55,025 nt of DNA, from contig JAGYJR010000013.1 of the NCBI GenBank assembly GCA_018401995.1, positions 1 through 55,025 on the forward strand, written 5' to 3'. Of this stretch, positions 16,375-24,711 are shown in pieces. This stretch comes from Flavobacterium sp. Its GTDB lineage: Bacteria; Bacteroidota; Bacteroidia; Flavobacteriales; Flavobacteriaceae. The notes below the pieces were generated by a model. That model ran no database searches. It was given only the letters and a program-made list of their open reading frames with translations, and was not told where the DNA came from. Both the position numbers and the translations under genes were made by a program. Position 1 is the first letter of the stretch. Each line of letters starts with the position of its first letter.

Positions 16375-17975
16375 TGAAGAAAATAGTGTTTTTTTTGGCA
16401 GCAATTTTCGTAAGTTCATTTATGTTTTCACAAAGCACATTTGAATACGATGTTGTTCTTACACCAAAAGTTGTTCCAGGTTTACCTGGTTTACATTCTT
16501 ATGCGTTTGCGCAACATAATGGTAAATGGTTAATCATTGGCGGAAGAAAAGATGGTTTACATGCACGCCAACCGTTCAATGCTTTTCCAGAATCTCAAAA
16601 CAATACAGATCTTTATGTAATAGATATTGCAACTTTGCAATTTTGGTCTGCTCCTTTAAATGTTTTGCCAATAGGTATTAGTGAACAGTTGCAAGCAACA
16701 AATGCTAACTCGTTTCAAGACGGTGATGTTTTGTATGTTGCTGGGGGTTATGCTTTTTCGGCTACTGCTAATGATCATATTACATTTGATAAACTAACTT
16801 CAATTGATGTGCCTAATGTAATCACCGCAATAGTAAACGGAACTTCAATTACACCGTATTTTAAACAGATTTCAGATCCTGTTTTTGCTATTACTGGCGG
16901 TCAAATGGGGAAAATTGGGAATACGTTTTATTTGGTTGGTGGCCATCGTTTTGATGGAAGATATAATCCAATGAATAATCCAACTTTTGTTCAAACGTAT
17001 TCTAATCAAATTAGAAAGTTTACAATTGATAATTCAGGTTTGCAATTGAGTTTTGCTAATTATGAAACGATTACTGATGCGGTACATTTGCATCGACGCG
17101 ATTATAATTTGGTTGCGCAAGTTTTTCCTGATGGGGAATTAGGTTATACTATTTCTTCTGGAGTTTTTCAAATTACTGCCGATTTACCTTTTTTATATCC
17201 AGTTGATATCAAAGCTTCGGGTCATTTTCCACAAACACAATTCAATCAATATTTGAGTAACTATCACAGTGGAAAAGTTGGATTATATGACCAAACGGAA
17301 AATCGTATGCACAGCTTGTTTTTTGGCGGAATGAGTCAGTATTATTACCAAAATGGAAATTTAATTCAAGACAACACGGTTCCATTTGTCAAAACAATCA
17401 GTCGCGTGACCAGATTTTCTGACGGAAGTTTGATTGAATATCAATTACCAATTGAAATGCCAAACTTAAAAGGTTCTGGTGCCGAATTTATTCCTAATCA
17501 AAGTTTACCACACTATTATCATGAAGTAATTAAGCTTTCCGAAATTGCAGAAGATGAATTTGTAATTGGTCATTTATATGGAGGTATTTTGAGTTCGTCT
17601 CCATCCGCTTTTACCGATAATCAAACCAATTTAACTAGCGCAGATCCGTCAATTTATGAAATAAAATTAGTAAAAAATCCTTTATTGAGTTCCCCTTCAA
17701 TTGACGGGAGAAATCCATTTACAATGCAAGTAAATCCAAATCCTACAAGTGGCGATACCATCCAAGTCCAATTTTCTATGCCTTATCAAACTACCATTAA
17801 CTATTTGGTTTCAACATCAGACGGAAAAATAATTGAGGAAGGAGAAATTGAAGATGGAATTGTAGGTAAAAATGAAATGACATTTGAACTTAACAAAGCA
17901 AGAGGACAAATGGTAATTATAACTTTTATTTTTGATCATAAATATTATGTGTCTCAAAAAGTAATTAGAAAATAA
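16371..17975 (+). CDS. Kelch-like beta-propeller protein with T9SS type A sorting domain
   Basis: 534 aa. Signal peptide to about residue 20 (SSFMFSQ). The body has recurring kelch-like blade motifs with double glycines: WLIIGGRKDG, LYVAGGYAFS, FYLVGGHRFDGRYN, LFFGGMSQYYY. The last ~80 residues, starting at VNPNPTSGD and ending SQKVIRK, are a type IX secretion C-terminal domain, so the protein should cross the outer membrane by T9SS and be surface-attached or released. It is coupled to the upstream CFQCHDC protein. Its ligand is unknown; co-location with heme, copper and bd-oxidase genes under Crp/Fnr-type control suggests a redox or metal link. Confidence 0.85.
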   Translation: MMKKIVFFLAAIFVSSFMFSQSTFEYDVVLTPKVVPGLPGLHSYAFAQHNGKWLIIGGRKDGLHARQPFNAFPESQNNTDLYVIDIATLQFWSAPLNVLPIGISEQLQATNANSFQDGDVLYVAGGYAFSATANDHITFDKLTSIDVPNVITAIVNGTSITPYFKQISDPVFAITGGQMGKIGNTFYLVGGHRFDGRYNPMNNPTFVQTYSNQIRKFTIDNSGLQLSFANYETITDAVHLHRRDYNLVAQVFPDGELGYTISSGVFQITADLPFLYPVDIKASGHFPQTQFNQYLSNYHSGKVGLYDQTENRMHSLFFGGMSQYYYQNGNLIQDNTVPFVKTISRVTRFSDGSLIEYQLPIEMPNLKGSGAEFIPNQSLPHYYHEVIKLSEIAEDEFVIGHLYGGILSSSPSAFTDNQTNLTSADPSIYEIKLVKNPLLSSPSIDGRNPFTMQVNPNPTSGDTIQVQFSMPYQTTINYLVSTSDGKIIEEGEIEDGIVGKNEMTFELNKARGQMVIITFIFDHKYYVSQKVIRK

Positions 17976-18065
17976 TTTTTATAAAAAATTAAGAAGCTAT
18001 TTCATAAAAATATTTATATTTGTTCTAATAGTAAAAAATAAAACAACAATTTAAAATTCAATACA

Positions 18066-18290
18066 ATGAAAAAAATCACATCAATCTTAGCTGTAGCTGC
18101 TTTTATGTTGGCTATGAATGTAAATGCACAAGAACCAAAAAAACAACCAGTTAAGAAAGAAACTGTAAAAACGGAGCGTGCTGAAGAAAAAAAATCTTGC
18201 TCAACTGAAGAAAAAAAATCTTGCGGTTCAGAAGCTAAATCTGGAGGATGTTGTTCTTCAAAGAAAGCTGAAAAGAAAAAAGGAGAATAA
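18066..18290 (+). CDS. Small secreted Lys/Cys-rich protein
   Basis: 74 aa. Clear signal peptide (about 1-21, ending NVNAQ). The mature part is almost only Lys, Glu, Ser and Cys, with repeated EEKKSCSTEEKKSCGSE units and a terminal GGCCSSKK, five cysteines in all. This looks like a periplasmic metal-binding or metal-buffering peptide. A -7 box TATATTTG lies at 18015-18022, but no Crp/Fnr-type palindrome is found at the expected distance. A strong terminator follows. No named family is recognised. Confidence 0.7.
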   Translation: MKKITSILAVAAFMLAMNVNAQEPKKQPVKKETVKTERAEEKKSCSTEEKKSCGSEAKSGGCCSSKKAEKKKGE

Positions 18291-18310
18291 TATACCTTCT
18301 GAGTTATTAC

Positions 18311-18342
18311 AAAAGCGTTCCAAAATTCGGAACGCTTTTTTT
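18311..18342 (+). terminator. Terminator of the Lys/Cys-rich gene
   Basis: 11-bp perfect stem AAAAGCGTTCC (18311-18321) / GGAACGCTTTT (18329-18339), 7-nt loop, 7 T in total. The next promoter's palindrome starts immediately after it. Confidence 0.88.
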
Positions 18343-18386
18343 GTAACAAATGTTGCAGTCTATCTTTAAATTGCACCATAAATTTG
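18343..18386 (+). promoter_or_regulatory. Crp/Fnr-type promoter with no coding gene, drives a predicted small RNA
   Basis: Site GTAAC-AAAT-GTTGC (18343-18356), identical in the core 14 bases to the SQR promoter site, and perfect -7 box TAAATTTG (18379-18386); centre to box 29.5 bp. Predicted transcription start near 18392. Confidence 0.65.
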
Positions 18387-18391
18387 TATAC

Positions 18392-18465
18392 AGCTTTCGA
18401 AAAGAAAGAATTGTTTTTAGTTTTATTGGTTAGTACAAAAGCGCTCTCGTAGCGCTTTTGTTTTT
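18392..18465 (+). ncRNA. Predicted small RNA (~74 nt) under Crp/Fnr-type control
   Basis: Between the promoter above and the efflux operon there is no ATG and no open frame of note. The predicted transcript begins near 18392, has a small hairpin (CTTTC/GAAAG, 18394-18408), a U-rich single-stranded stretch (18409-18434) and ends in a strong terminator: ACAAAAGCGCT (18435-18445) / AGCGCTTTTGT (18451-18461) then T's. The layout of palindrome, -7 box, short body, terminator and next promoter indicates an independent regulatory RNA, by analogy with the oxygen-regulated sRNAs known in enterobacteria. It could instead be an attenuated leader of the efflux operon. Sequence family unknown; start inferred. 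Confidence 0.5.
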
Positions 18466-18531
18466 GTTACAAATGTTACGTTCCTATGTAACTCTTGTTA
18501 CCGACCAAGCATTTATCTTGAACTAACTTTG
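18466..18531 (+). promoter_or_regulatory. Efflux operon promoter with two Crp/Fnr-type sites
   Basis: Proximal site GTAAC-TCTT-GTTAC (18488-18501, perfect halves) is 29.5 bp from the perfect -7 box TAACTTTG (18524-18531). A second site GTTAC-AAAT-GTTAC (18466-18479) lies exactly 22 bp upstream, two helical turns, on the same DNA face. Confidence 0.65.
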
Positions 18532-18541
18532 CTTCAAATAA

Positions 18542-19861
18542 ATGAAAGGTATGAACACTAAAATTCAATTTTCGCTAGTCCTTATCAGTTTGTCTTTAGG
18601 TGCTTTTGCTCAAGACACAATTACCATTTCTAAAAGCGAACTTTTAGAAAAAGTAGCCGATAAGAATTTACAAATTAAAATTGCAGAAAAAACCTTAGCT
18701 GGTGCCAAAGCCGATTACAACGAATCCAATTCGTTGTTTCTTCCTAAGATTTCAGCTTCGCATACGGCTATGATGACCACCAATCCGTTAATGGCTTTTG
18801 GCTCTAAATTAAATCAAGAAATTTTAACGCCGGCCGACTTCAATCCAGCATTATTAAACGATCCAGATAAAACGGAAAATTATGCTACTCGAATTGAAGT
18901 CTTGCAACCGCTAATTAACATCGATGGATTGTACGGAAGAAAAGCAGCTAAATCCAAAATGGAAGCTTTTGATTTGCAACTAGAACGCACCAAAGAATAT
19001 TTGGTATTGGAAGTAAACAAAGCTTTTATGCAATTGCAATTGGCTTATAAAGCAGTTGAAGTTTTAGAAAAAGCGAATACAACCGCTCAAGCTAATTTGA
19101 AACTTATCGAAAATTACAACAAACAAGGTTTACTACAAAAAACGGATTTGTTAAGTGTACAAGTTCGTGTAAATGAAGTGAAAAACCAACTGCAATACGC
19201 CAAAAGTAATGTGCAAAATGCATCCGATTATTTGGCTTTTCTATTAGATGATTCCAATGAAAATAAAGTCTATAAACCATTGGAAGCCATTGAAAACACC
19301 ATTGAAATTTCCACTTTTGAAACCAATTTATCTGCCAACAGAAAAGATGTTTTGGCCATGGATAAATCGGTGGAAGCTTATGGAAAAATGGCAAAAATGA
19401 GCCAAATGAATTTCTTACCAAGATTAAACGCTTTCGGAAGTTACGAAATGTATGACACCCAATTATTTCAAACTGGAGCCAAAGGATATACGATTGGAGC
19501 TCAGTTGTCTTGGGATATTTTCGACGGTTATAAATCCATTGGGAAGCACCAAAAAGCGAAAGCAGAATTCCAAAAAGCCGAAGTAGAAGCCAAGCAATAT
19601 AAAGCACAAAGTCAACTGGAATTAAATAAAACCAATCGCCAATTAACCGATGCAGAAAATAAAGTGAATTTAACAAAATTAGCCTTAGAACAAGCGCAAG
19701 AAGCCTATCGAATTAGAGCCAATCGTTTTAAAGAAGGTTTAGAAAAAACAACCGATTTATTACAATCTGAAACCCTGCAACAACAAAAAGAACTAGAATA
19801 CTTGCAAGCGGTTTTTGAGTACAATTTCACTAAGAAATATTTAGAGTTTTTGACTAAGTAG
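18542..19861 (+). CDS. TolC-family outer-membrane efflux protein
   Basis: 439 aa; the second Met at 18551 (MNTKIQFSLVLIS) gives the more usual signal peptide, which ends near GAFAQ. The mature protein is alpha-helical with the long, Ala/Gln/Lys-rich coiled regions of TolC-type channels, in two similar halves (for example KADYNESNSLFLPKISAS early and NFLPRLNAFGSYE in the middle). It forms the outer-membrane exit duct for the adaptor and RND pump encoded next. The operon has two Crp/Fnr-type sites upstream. Confidence 0.9.
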   Translation: MKGMNTKIQFSLVLISLSLGAFAQDTITISKSELLEKVADKNLQIKIAEKTLAGAKADYNESNSLFLPKISASHTAMMTTNPLMAFGSKLNQEILTPADFNPALLNDPDKTENYATRIEVLQPLINIDGLYGRKAAKSKMEAFDLQLERTKEYLVLEVNKAFMQLQLAYKAVEVLEKANTTAQANLKLIENYNKQGLLQKTDLLSVQVRVNEVKNQLQYAKSNVQNASDYLAFLLDDSNENKVYKPLEAIENTIEISTFETNLSANRKDVLAMDKSVEAYGKMAKMSQMNFLPRLNAFGSYEMYDTQLFQTGAKGYTIGAQLSWDIFDGYKSIGKHQKAKAEFQKAEVEAKQYKAQSQLELNKTNRQLTDAENKVNLTKLALEQAQEAYRIRANRFKEGLEKTTDLLQSETLQQQKELEYLQAVFEYNFTKKYLEFLTK

Positions 19862-19878
19862 ATTGTCTTTTTAGGATT

Positions 19879-19894
19879 GTCCCCTTGAGGGGAC
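19879..19894 (+). other. Short GC hairpin GTCCCC-TTGA-GGGGAC
   Basis: A 6-bp perfect stem with tetraloop in the 111-bp gap between the TolC and adaptor genes, followed by TTCAGGGGTGT. There is no T-run, so it is unlikely to terminate; it may stabilise or process the mRNA, or be a remnant of an intergenic repeat. Confidence 0.4.
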
Positions 19895-19981
19895 TTCAGG
19901 GGTGTAAAATTTAACAATATTGAAATTCCATAAATTTCTTTGATCTGTGTTCCAATAATAAAATTATAAAAAATGATAACA

Positions 19982-21052
19982 ATGAAAAAAATAATTATCC
20001 CAATAATCGCTCTTTTAGTTGCTTCATGCGGAGGCGACAAACCAGAAGAAGTAAAACAATCTAATCCAATCGCTGTAACCGTTAGTGCTGTAACAGAGAA
20101 TAATAATGAACCATTCGTAACCGCTAGCGGAACTATTGAAGCTGAAAACAGCGCCAATTTAAGCACAAGAATGATGGGTCACGTTACTAAAATTCACGTA
20201 AAAGTGGGACAAAAAGTATCGCAAGGACAATTACTAGTGAGCGTAAACAATGCAGATTTACAAGCGAAAAAAGCGCAAGTTGATGCAAGTATCATGCAAG
20301 CGCAAGCTGCCTTTAACAATGCAAAAAAAGATTACGATCGTTTCGTAAATTTATTTGCCCAACAATCGGCTTCTCAAAAAGAATTAGACGATATGACCGC
20401 GCGCTATGAAATGGCTAAGGCCAATTTAGATGCTGCCAAACAAATGCGTAATGAAGTTGTGGCTCAGTTTGCTTATGTAAACTTAACGGCTCCATTTTCT
20501 GGTGTGGTGACCAATACTTTTTTAAAAGAAGGTGACATGGCTAATCCAGGAATGCCTTTGATTAGCGTTGAAGGTGCTTCAGGATATCAAGTAACGGCTA
20601 GAGTTTCGGAAAATGATATTGCTCAAATCCAAAATGGAATGACAGTAACGGTGCTATTGAAGTCAAAAAATACTGAAATAAAAGGGGAAGTAGCCGAGGT
20701 GAGTTTGTCATCAAAAAATACTGGCGGACAATATTTAGTAAAAATCAATTTGGATAAAACCGATGCTAAAATTCTTCCAGGAATGTACACAACCGTGAAA
20801 TTTCCAATTGAAAAAACAGCAAAAGTAACCACTGATAAAATTTTAATTCCAACGGAAATCATCTTCACTAATGGCGATTTAAAAGGAATTTACACTGTAA
20901 GCCAACAAAACACAGCCGTTTTACGTTGGATTCGCTTAGGAAGAACTTTTGGGAATCAAACCGAAGTTTTATCTGGATTAAATGCCAATGAAAAATACAT
21001 TCTTTCCGCAGATGGAAAATTGTTCAACGGTGCAAAAGTAACTGTAAAATAA
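19982..21052 (+). CDS. RND efflux periplasmic adaptor (membrane fusion) lipoprotein
   Basis: 356 aa from the ATG at 19982; another ATG three codons upstream (19973) is possible. Lipobox LLVASC anchors it in the membrane. The adaptor core is present: lipoyl-like half SARMMGHVTKIHVKVGQKVSQGQLL (residues vary slightly), a coiled-coil hairpin (about 90-150, AQAAFNNAKKDYDRF...AKANLDAAKQMRNE), the return half VNLTAPFSGVVTNTFLKEGDM, and a beta-barrel domain. It links the RND pump to the TolC channel. Substrate unknown. Confidence 0.9.
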   Translation: MKKIIIPIIALLVASCGGDKPEEVKQSNPIAVTVSAVTENNNEPFVTASGTIEAENSANLSTRMMGHVTKIHVKVGQKVSQGQLLVSVNNADLQAKKAQVDASIMQAQAAFNNAKKDYDRFVNLFAQQSASQKELDDMTARYEMAKANLDAAKQMRNEVVAQFAYVNLTAPFSGVVTNTFLKEGDMANPGMPLISVEGASGYQVTARVSENDIAQIQNGMTVTVLLKSKNTEIKGEVAEVSLSSKNTGGQYLVKINLDKTDAKILPGMYTTVKFPIEKTAKVTTDKILIPTEIIFTNGDLKGIYTVSQQNTAVLRWIRLGRTFGNQTEVLSGLNANEKYILSADGKLFNGAKVTVK

Positions 21053-21093
21053 GTAATAAGTAATCAGTTTGAAGTGTTCAGTAGAAGAAATTC

Positions 21094-21120
21094 TAAACTT
21101 TAAACACTTAAACTTTAAAC
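21094..21120 (+). repeat. TTTAAAC-type heptamer repeat
   Basis: About four 7-bp units (TAAACTT, TAAACAC, TTAAACT, TTAAACT) in the gap between adaptor and pump genes. Period is 7 like the AGTRAAA arrays, but the unit differs. Confidence 0.5.
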
Positions 21121-21129
21121 TAAAAAAAT

Positions 21130-24100
21130 ATGAAAGAAGGTTTAGCAGGCAAAATAGCCAAAGGCTTCATCGGTTCTAAATTAACTATATTGCTCATGAT
21201 TGTTTTCATGGTTGTAGGGGTTTACAGTTCCTTTTTAATTCCAAGGGAAGAAGAACCGCAAATCGATGTTCCCATGGCCGATATTTTCATCGGTTATCCA
21301 GGCGCAAGTCCTGAGGAAGTGGAATCTCGCGTAATCAAACCGCTAGAAAAATTAATTTCCAATATCAAAGGTGTGGAGTATGTGTATTCAACTTCTTCCA
21401 ATGAAATGGGAATGGTGATTGTCCAATTTTATGTTGGGGAAGATATCGAGCGTTCGTACGTGAAAATGTACAACGAAATCTTCAAACACATGGATCAAAT
21501 GCCAGCGGGTGTGACGATGCCATTAATTAAAACAAGAGCTATTGATGACGTACCGATGTTAGGAGTAACGCTTTGGAGTGAAAATTATGATGACTACCAA
21601 TTACGTGCAATGGCGAACCAATTGTCAGACGAAATTGAGAAAATCAACGACGTTTCCATGACTACTAAAATTGGAGGAAGAAGTCGCGAATTGCGAGTAG
21701 TTTTGGATAAAGATAAAATGGCAGCTGCTGGCGTAGATTTCTTAGGAATTGCTGAAAAAATCAATGCAAGTAACCAACAATTAGGTGCTGGAACATTCAA
21801 CAATCAAGATACAGAATTTACCGTTGAAACTGGAAGTTTCTTGCAATCGGTTGATGATGTGGAGAATTTAATTGTTGGCGTAAAACAAAATAATCCTATT
21901 TATTTAAAACAAGTAGCAAGCATCGTTGACGGACCTGAATTAGCAAAAAACTATGTCTCATTCGGTTATGGTCAAGCCAATGAAAAAGCATCAACGTATC
22001 AATCAGAATATCCAGCGGTTACTTTAGCGGTTTCCAAAAGAAAAGGCGCAGATGCTATGAAAATTTCGGAAGTTATTCTGAAAAAAGTAGAACATTTAAA
22101 ACAAACACTAATTCCAGCCGATGTTCATGTTGAAGTCACCCGAAATTACGGAGAAACCGCTTCTCATAAAGTATCGGAATTATTGATGCACTTAATTGGC
22201 GCTATCGTAGCGGTAACTATTGTGGTGATGCTAGCAATGGGTTGGAGAGGTGGTTTGGTCGTGTTTTTATCCGTTCCAATTACATTCGCTTTAACACTGT
22301 TAAGTTATTATTTATTAGATTATACTTTAAACCGAATTACCCTTTTTGCCCTAGTATTCGTAACCGGAATTGTAGTAGATGATAGTATCATTATTGCCGA
22401 AAATATGCACCGTCATTTCAAAATGAAGCGACTGCCATTCAAACAAGCGGCTTTGTATGCAATTAATGAAGTAGGAAACCCAACAATTTTAGCCACATTT
22501 ACCGTAATTGCTTCGGTTTTACCAATGGCATTTGTTAGCGGATTGATGGGACCATATATGAGTCCGATGCCAATTGGTGCTTCGATTGCTATGATTTTAT
22601 CTTTGTTTGTAGCGTTGACAATTACACCATATTTGGGCTATATTTTCTTACGTGAAAAAGACAAAAAAGGCGAAGAAGTAAAAGAAGAAGGCGAAGGAAT
22701 TGAAGAAACTAGAATTTACAAAATTTACAACAAATTTGAGCGTCCGTTAATTGAAAATGGCAAGAAAAGATGGTTATTTTTAGGATTTACAGCTTTCTTG
22801 TTATTAGGTTCTATGGTGTTGTTTTTTACCAAATCGGTTATCGTAAAAATGTTACCTTTTGATAATAAAAACGAATTCCAAGTGGTAATTGACATGCCAG
22901 AAGGTACGACTTTAGAACGAACAGCAGTAGTTACACAAGAAGTTGCTCAATATTTAGCCCAACGTTCAGAAGTAGTAAGTTACCAAAGTTACGTAGGTTC
23001 ATCAGCACCAATTACGTTCAACGGTTTGGTTCGTCATTATGATTTGCGTGGTGGCAGCAATATGGCTGACATTCAAGTGAATATCAAAGATAAATCGGAG
23101 CGAAGTGCTCAAAGTCACGACATTGCAAAATTATTACGTCCCGATATTCAAAAAATTGGAGCGAAATATGGAGCTAATATCAAAATTGTTGAAGTACCAC
23201 CAGGACCACCAGTTTTATCGACTATTGTTGCTGAAATCTACGGACCTGATTATGCCAAACAAATTGAAGTTGCCAATGAAGTACAAAACATTTTGAAAAA
23301 CACGACTGATGTTGTCGATGTGGATTGGATGGTAGAAGACGATCAAGTGCAATTCAAATTTGATGTTGACAAAGAAAAAGCGATGTTGTATGGTATTGCG
23401 CCGCAACAAATCGCACATTCTTTAAACTTAGCTTTAGGTGAAAGAGCGATTGCTAAAATTTATGATGAAAGCGCGACAAAAGCTGTTGGAATTGTTCTAG
23501 CTTTAGACGAAGCAGAAAAATCAACTTTGGCCGATTTATCCCAAATTCACATTGCTTCAGCACAAGGACAAATGATTCCTATTGGTGATTTGGTTGCCAT
23601 AAAAGAAAATGTTCGCGAAAAAAGCATTTATCGCAAAAATCAAAAACGAGTAGTTTATGTAATGGCTGATATGGCAGGTACATTGGAAAGTCCAGTTTAT
23701 GCGATTTTGGGAATGGAAGAACAACTTAAACAAATTTCACTACCAAAAGGATATGAAATCAACGAATTATACATCAACCAACCTGAATACGAAGATGATT
23801 ATACCGTAAAATGGGATGGTGAATGGCAAATTACATTGGAAGTATTCCGTGATTTAGGAATTGCCTTTTTGGCGGTAATCTTTATCATTTATATTTTGAT
23901 TGTAGGTTGGTTCCAAAATTTCAAAGCGCCAATTGTAATGATGGTTGCCATTCCACTTTCATTGGTAGGAATTGTATTAGGTCACTGGATGATGGGCGCG
24001 TTTTTCACTGCAACGTCTTTCATTGGAATGATTGCATTGGCAGGAATTATGGTGCGAAATTCGGTGTTATTGATTGACTTTGTGAACATTCGTTTGGCAG

Positions 24101-24375
24101 ATGGTATTCCGTTAAAACAAGCGGTTATTGAAGCTGGAGCCGTTCGAACAACCCCAATTTTATTAACTGCGGGAACGGTAGTAATTGGTGCATTTGTTAT
24201 TCTTTTTGATCCAATTTTCCAAGGATTAGCCATTTCGTTGATGGGTGGAACTATTGTTTCTACCGTACTGACTTTATTGGTAGTGCCATTGGTGTATTAC
24301 ATGATTGAAAAGAAAAATCATCCTGAAAAGAAAGAAATATTGGAAGATGAAATTCAAGAAGAAACAACCAACTAA
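21130..24375 (+). CDS. RND efflux transporter permease
   Basis: 1081 aa, full RND length: an N-terminal helix, two large periplasmic loops, and two sets of helices. Motifs: GYPGASPEEVESRVIKPLEK in the first porter loop, GIVVDDSIIIAENMHRH in helix 4 with the proton-relay Asp pair, and GIMVRNSVLLIDFVN in the second half. It pumps substrates from periplasm to outside using the proton gradient, together with the adaptor and TolC. The neighbouring DUF3240-like gene, seen after metal-exporting RND pumps in other bacteria, hints at a metal substrate, but the helix-4 motif is not decisive. Confidence 0.92.
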   Translation: MKEGLAGKIAKGFIGSKLTILLMIVFMVVGVYSSFLIPREEEPQIDVPMADIFIGYPGASPEEVESRVIKPLEKLISNIKGVEYVYSTSSNEMGMVIVQFYVGEDIERSYVKMYNEIFKHMDQMPAGVTMPLIKTRAIDDVPMLGVTLWSENYDDYQLRAMANQLSDEIEKINDVSMTTKIGGRSRELRVVLDKDKMAAAGVDFLGIAEKINASNQQLGAGTFNNQDTEFTVETGSFLQSVDDVENLIVGVKQNNPIYLKQVASIVDGPELAKNYVSFGYGQANEKASTYQSEYPAVTLAVSKRKGADAMKISEVILKKVEHLKQTLIPADVHVEVTRNYGETASHKVSELLMHLIGAIVAVTIVVMLAMGWRGGLVVFLSVPITFALTLLSYYLLDYTLNRITLFALVFVTGIVVDDSIIIAENMHRHFKMKRLPFKQAALYAINEVGNPTILATFTVIASVLPMAFVSGLMGPYMSPMPIGASIAMILSLFVALTITPYLGYIFLREKDKKGEEVKEEGEGIEETRIYKIYNKFERPLIENGKKRWLFLGFTAFLLLGSMVLFFTKSVIVKMLPFDNKNEFQVVIDMPEGTTLERTAVVTQEVAQYLAQRSEVVSYQSYVGSSAPITFNGLVRHYDLRGGSNMADIQVNIKDKSERSAQSHDIAKLLRPDIQKIGAKYGANIKIVEVPPGPPVLSTIVAEIYGPDYAKQIEVANEVQNILKNTTDVVDVDWMVEDDQVQFKFDVDKEKAMLYGIAPQQIAHSLNLALGERAIAKIYDESATKAVGIVLALDEAEKSTLADLSQIHIASAQGQMIPIGDLVAIKENVREKSIYRKNQKRVVYVMADMAGTLESPVYAILGMEEQLKQISLPKGYEINELYINQPEYEDDYTVKWDGEWQITLEVFRDLGIAFLAVIFIIYILIVGWFQNFKAPIVMMVAIPLSLVGIVLGHWMMGAFFTATSFIGMIALAGIMVRNSVLLIDFVNIRLADGIPLKQAVIEAGAVRTTPILLTAGTVVIGAFVILFDPIFQGLAISLMGGTIVSTVLTLLVVPLVYYMIEKKNHPEKKEILEDEIQEETTN

Positions 24376-24388
24376 AAAATAAAAAGAG

Positions 24389-24694
24389 ATGAAATTATTA
24401 ATAGTAACCGCTGTTTCAGAATATCAAGACGCTATTTTGAAACTCTTTAAAAAAGCCAATATTGAAGCCTTCAGCACATCAGAAATTGATGGTTTCAAAC
24501 AAAATCATGGTTTAATTGCGATGCAAAGTTGGTTTCCAACAGCCAATTCAGGAAACGAATCCGTTTTGTTTTTCACTTTTACTGACGATGCTAATATTGA
24601 TGTTTTCTTTGAATTGGGCTATGAGTTCAATCAAAATTTAGAAACCAATAATCCCATTCGTGCCGTGGTGGTACCCATTGAAAGAAGTTTATAA
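24389..24694 (+). CDS. DUF3240/PII-like small cytoplasmic protein
   Basis: 101 aa, no signal or membrane helix. The start MKLLIVTAVSEYQDAILKLF followed by IEAFSTSEIDGFK and the C-terminal IRAVVVPIER strand give the beta-alpha-beta pattern of DUF3240/PII-like proteins, which in proteobacteria are found downstream of CusA/CzcA-type pumps. It follows the RND gene by 13 bp. A role in sensing or buffering the pump's substrate is inferred from that precedent; assignment is by pattern only. Confidence 0.6.
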   Translation: MKLLIVTAVSEYQDAILKLFKKANIEAFSTSEIDGFKQNHGLIAMQSWFPTANSGNESVLFFTFTDDANIDVFFELGYEFNQNLETNNPIRAVVVPIERSL

Positions 24695-24711
24695 CCTTTA
24701 AAAATAGAAAT

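Noticed and set aside
19879..19894. GTCCCC-TTGA-GGGGAC as a terminator inside the efflux operon
   Set aside because: No T-run follows and the downstream adaptor gene shows no separate promoter of good quality.
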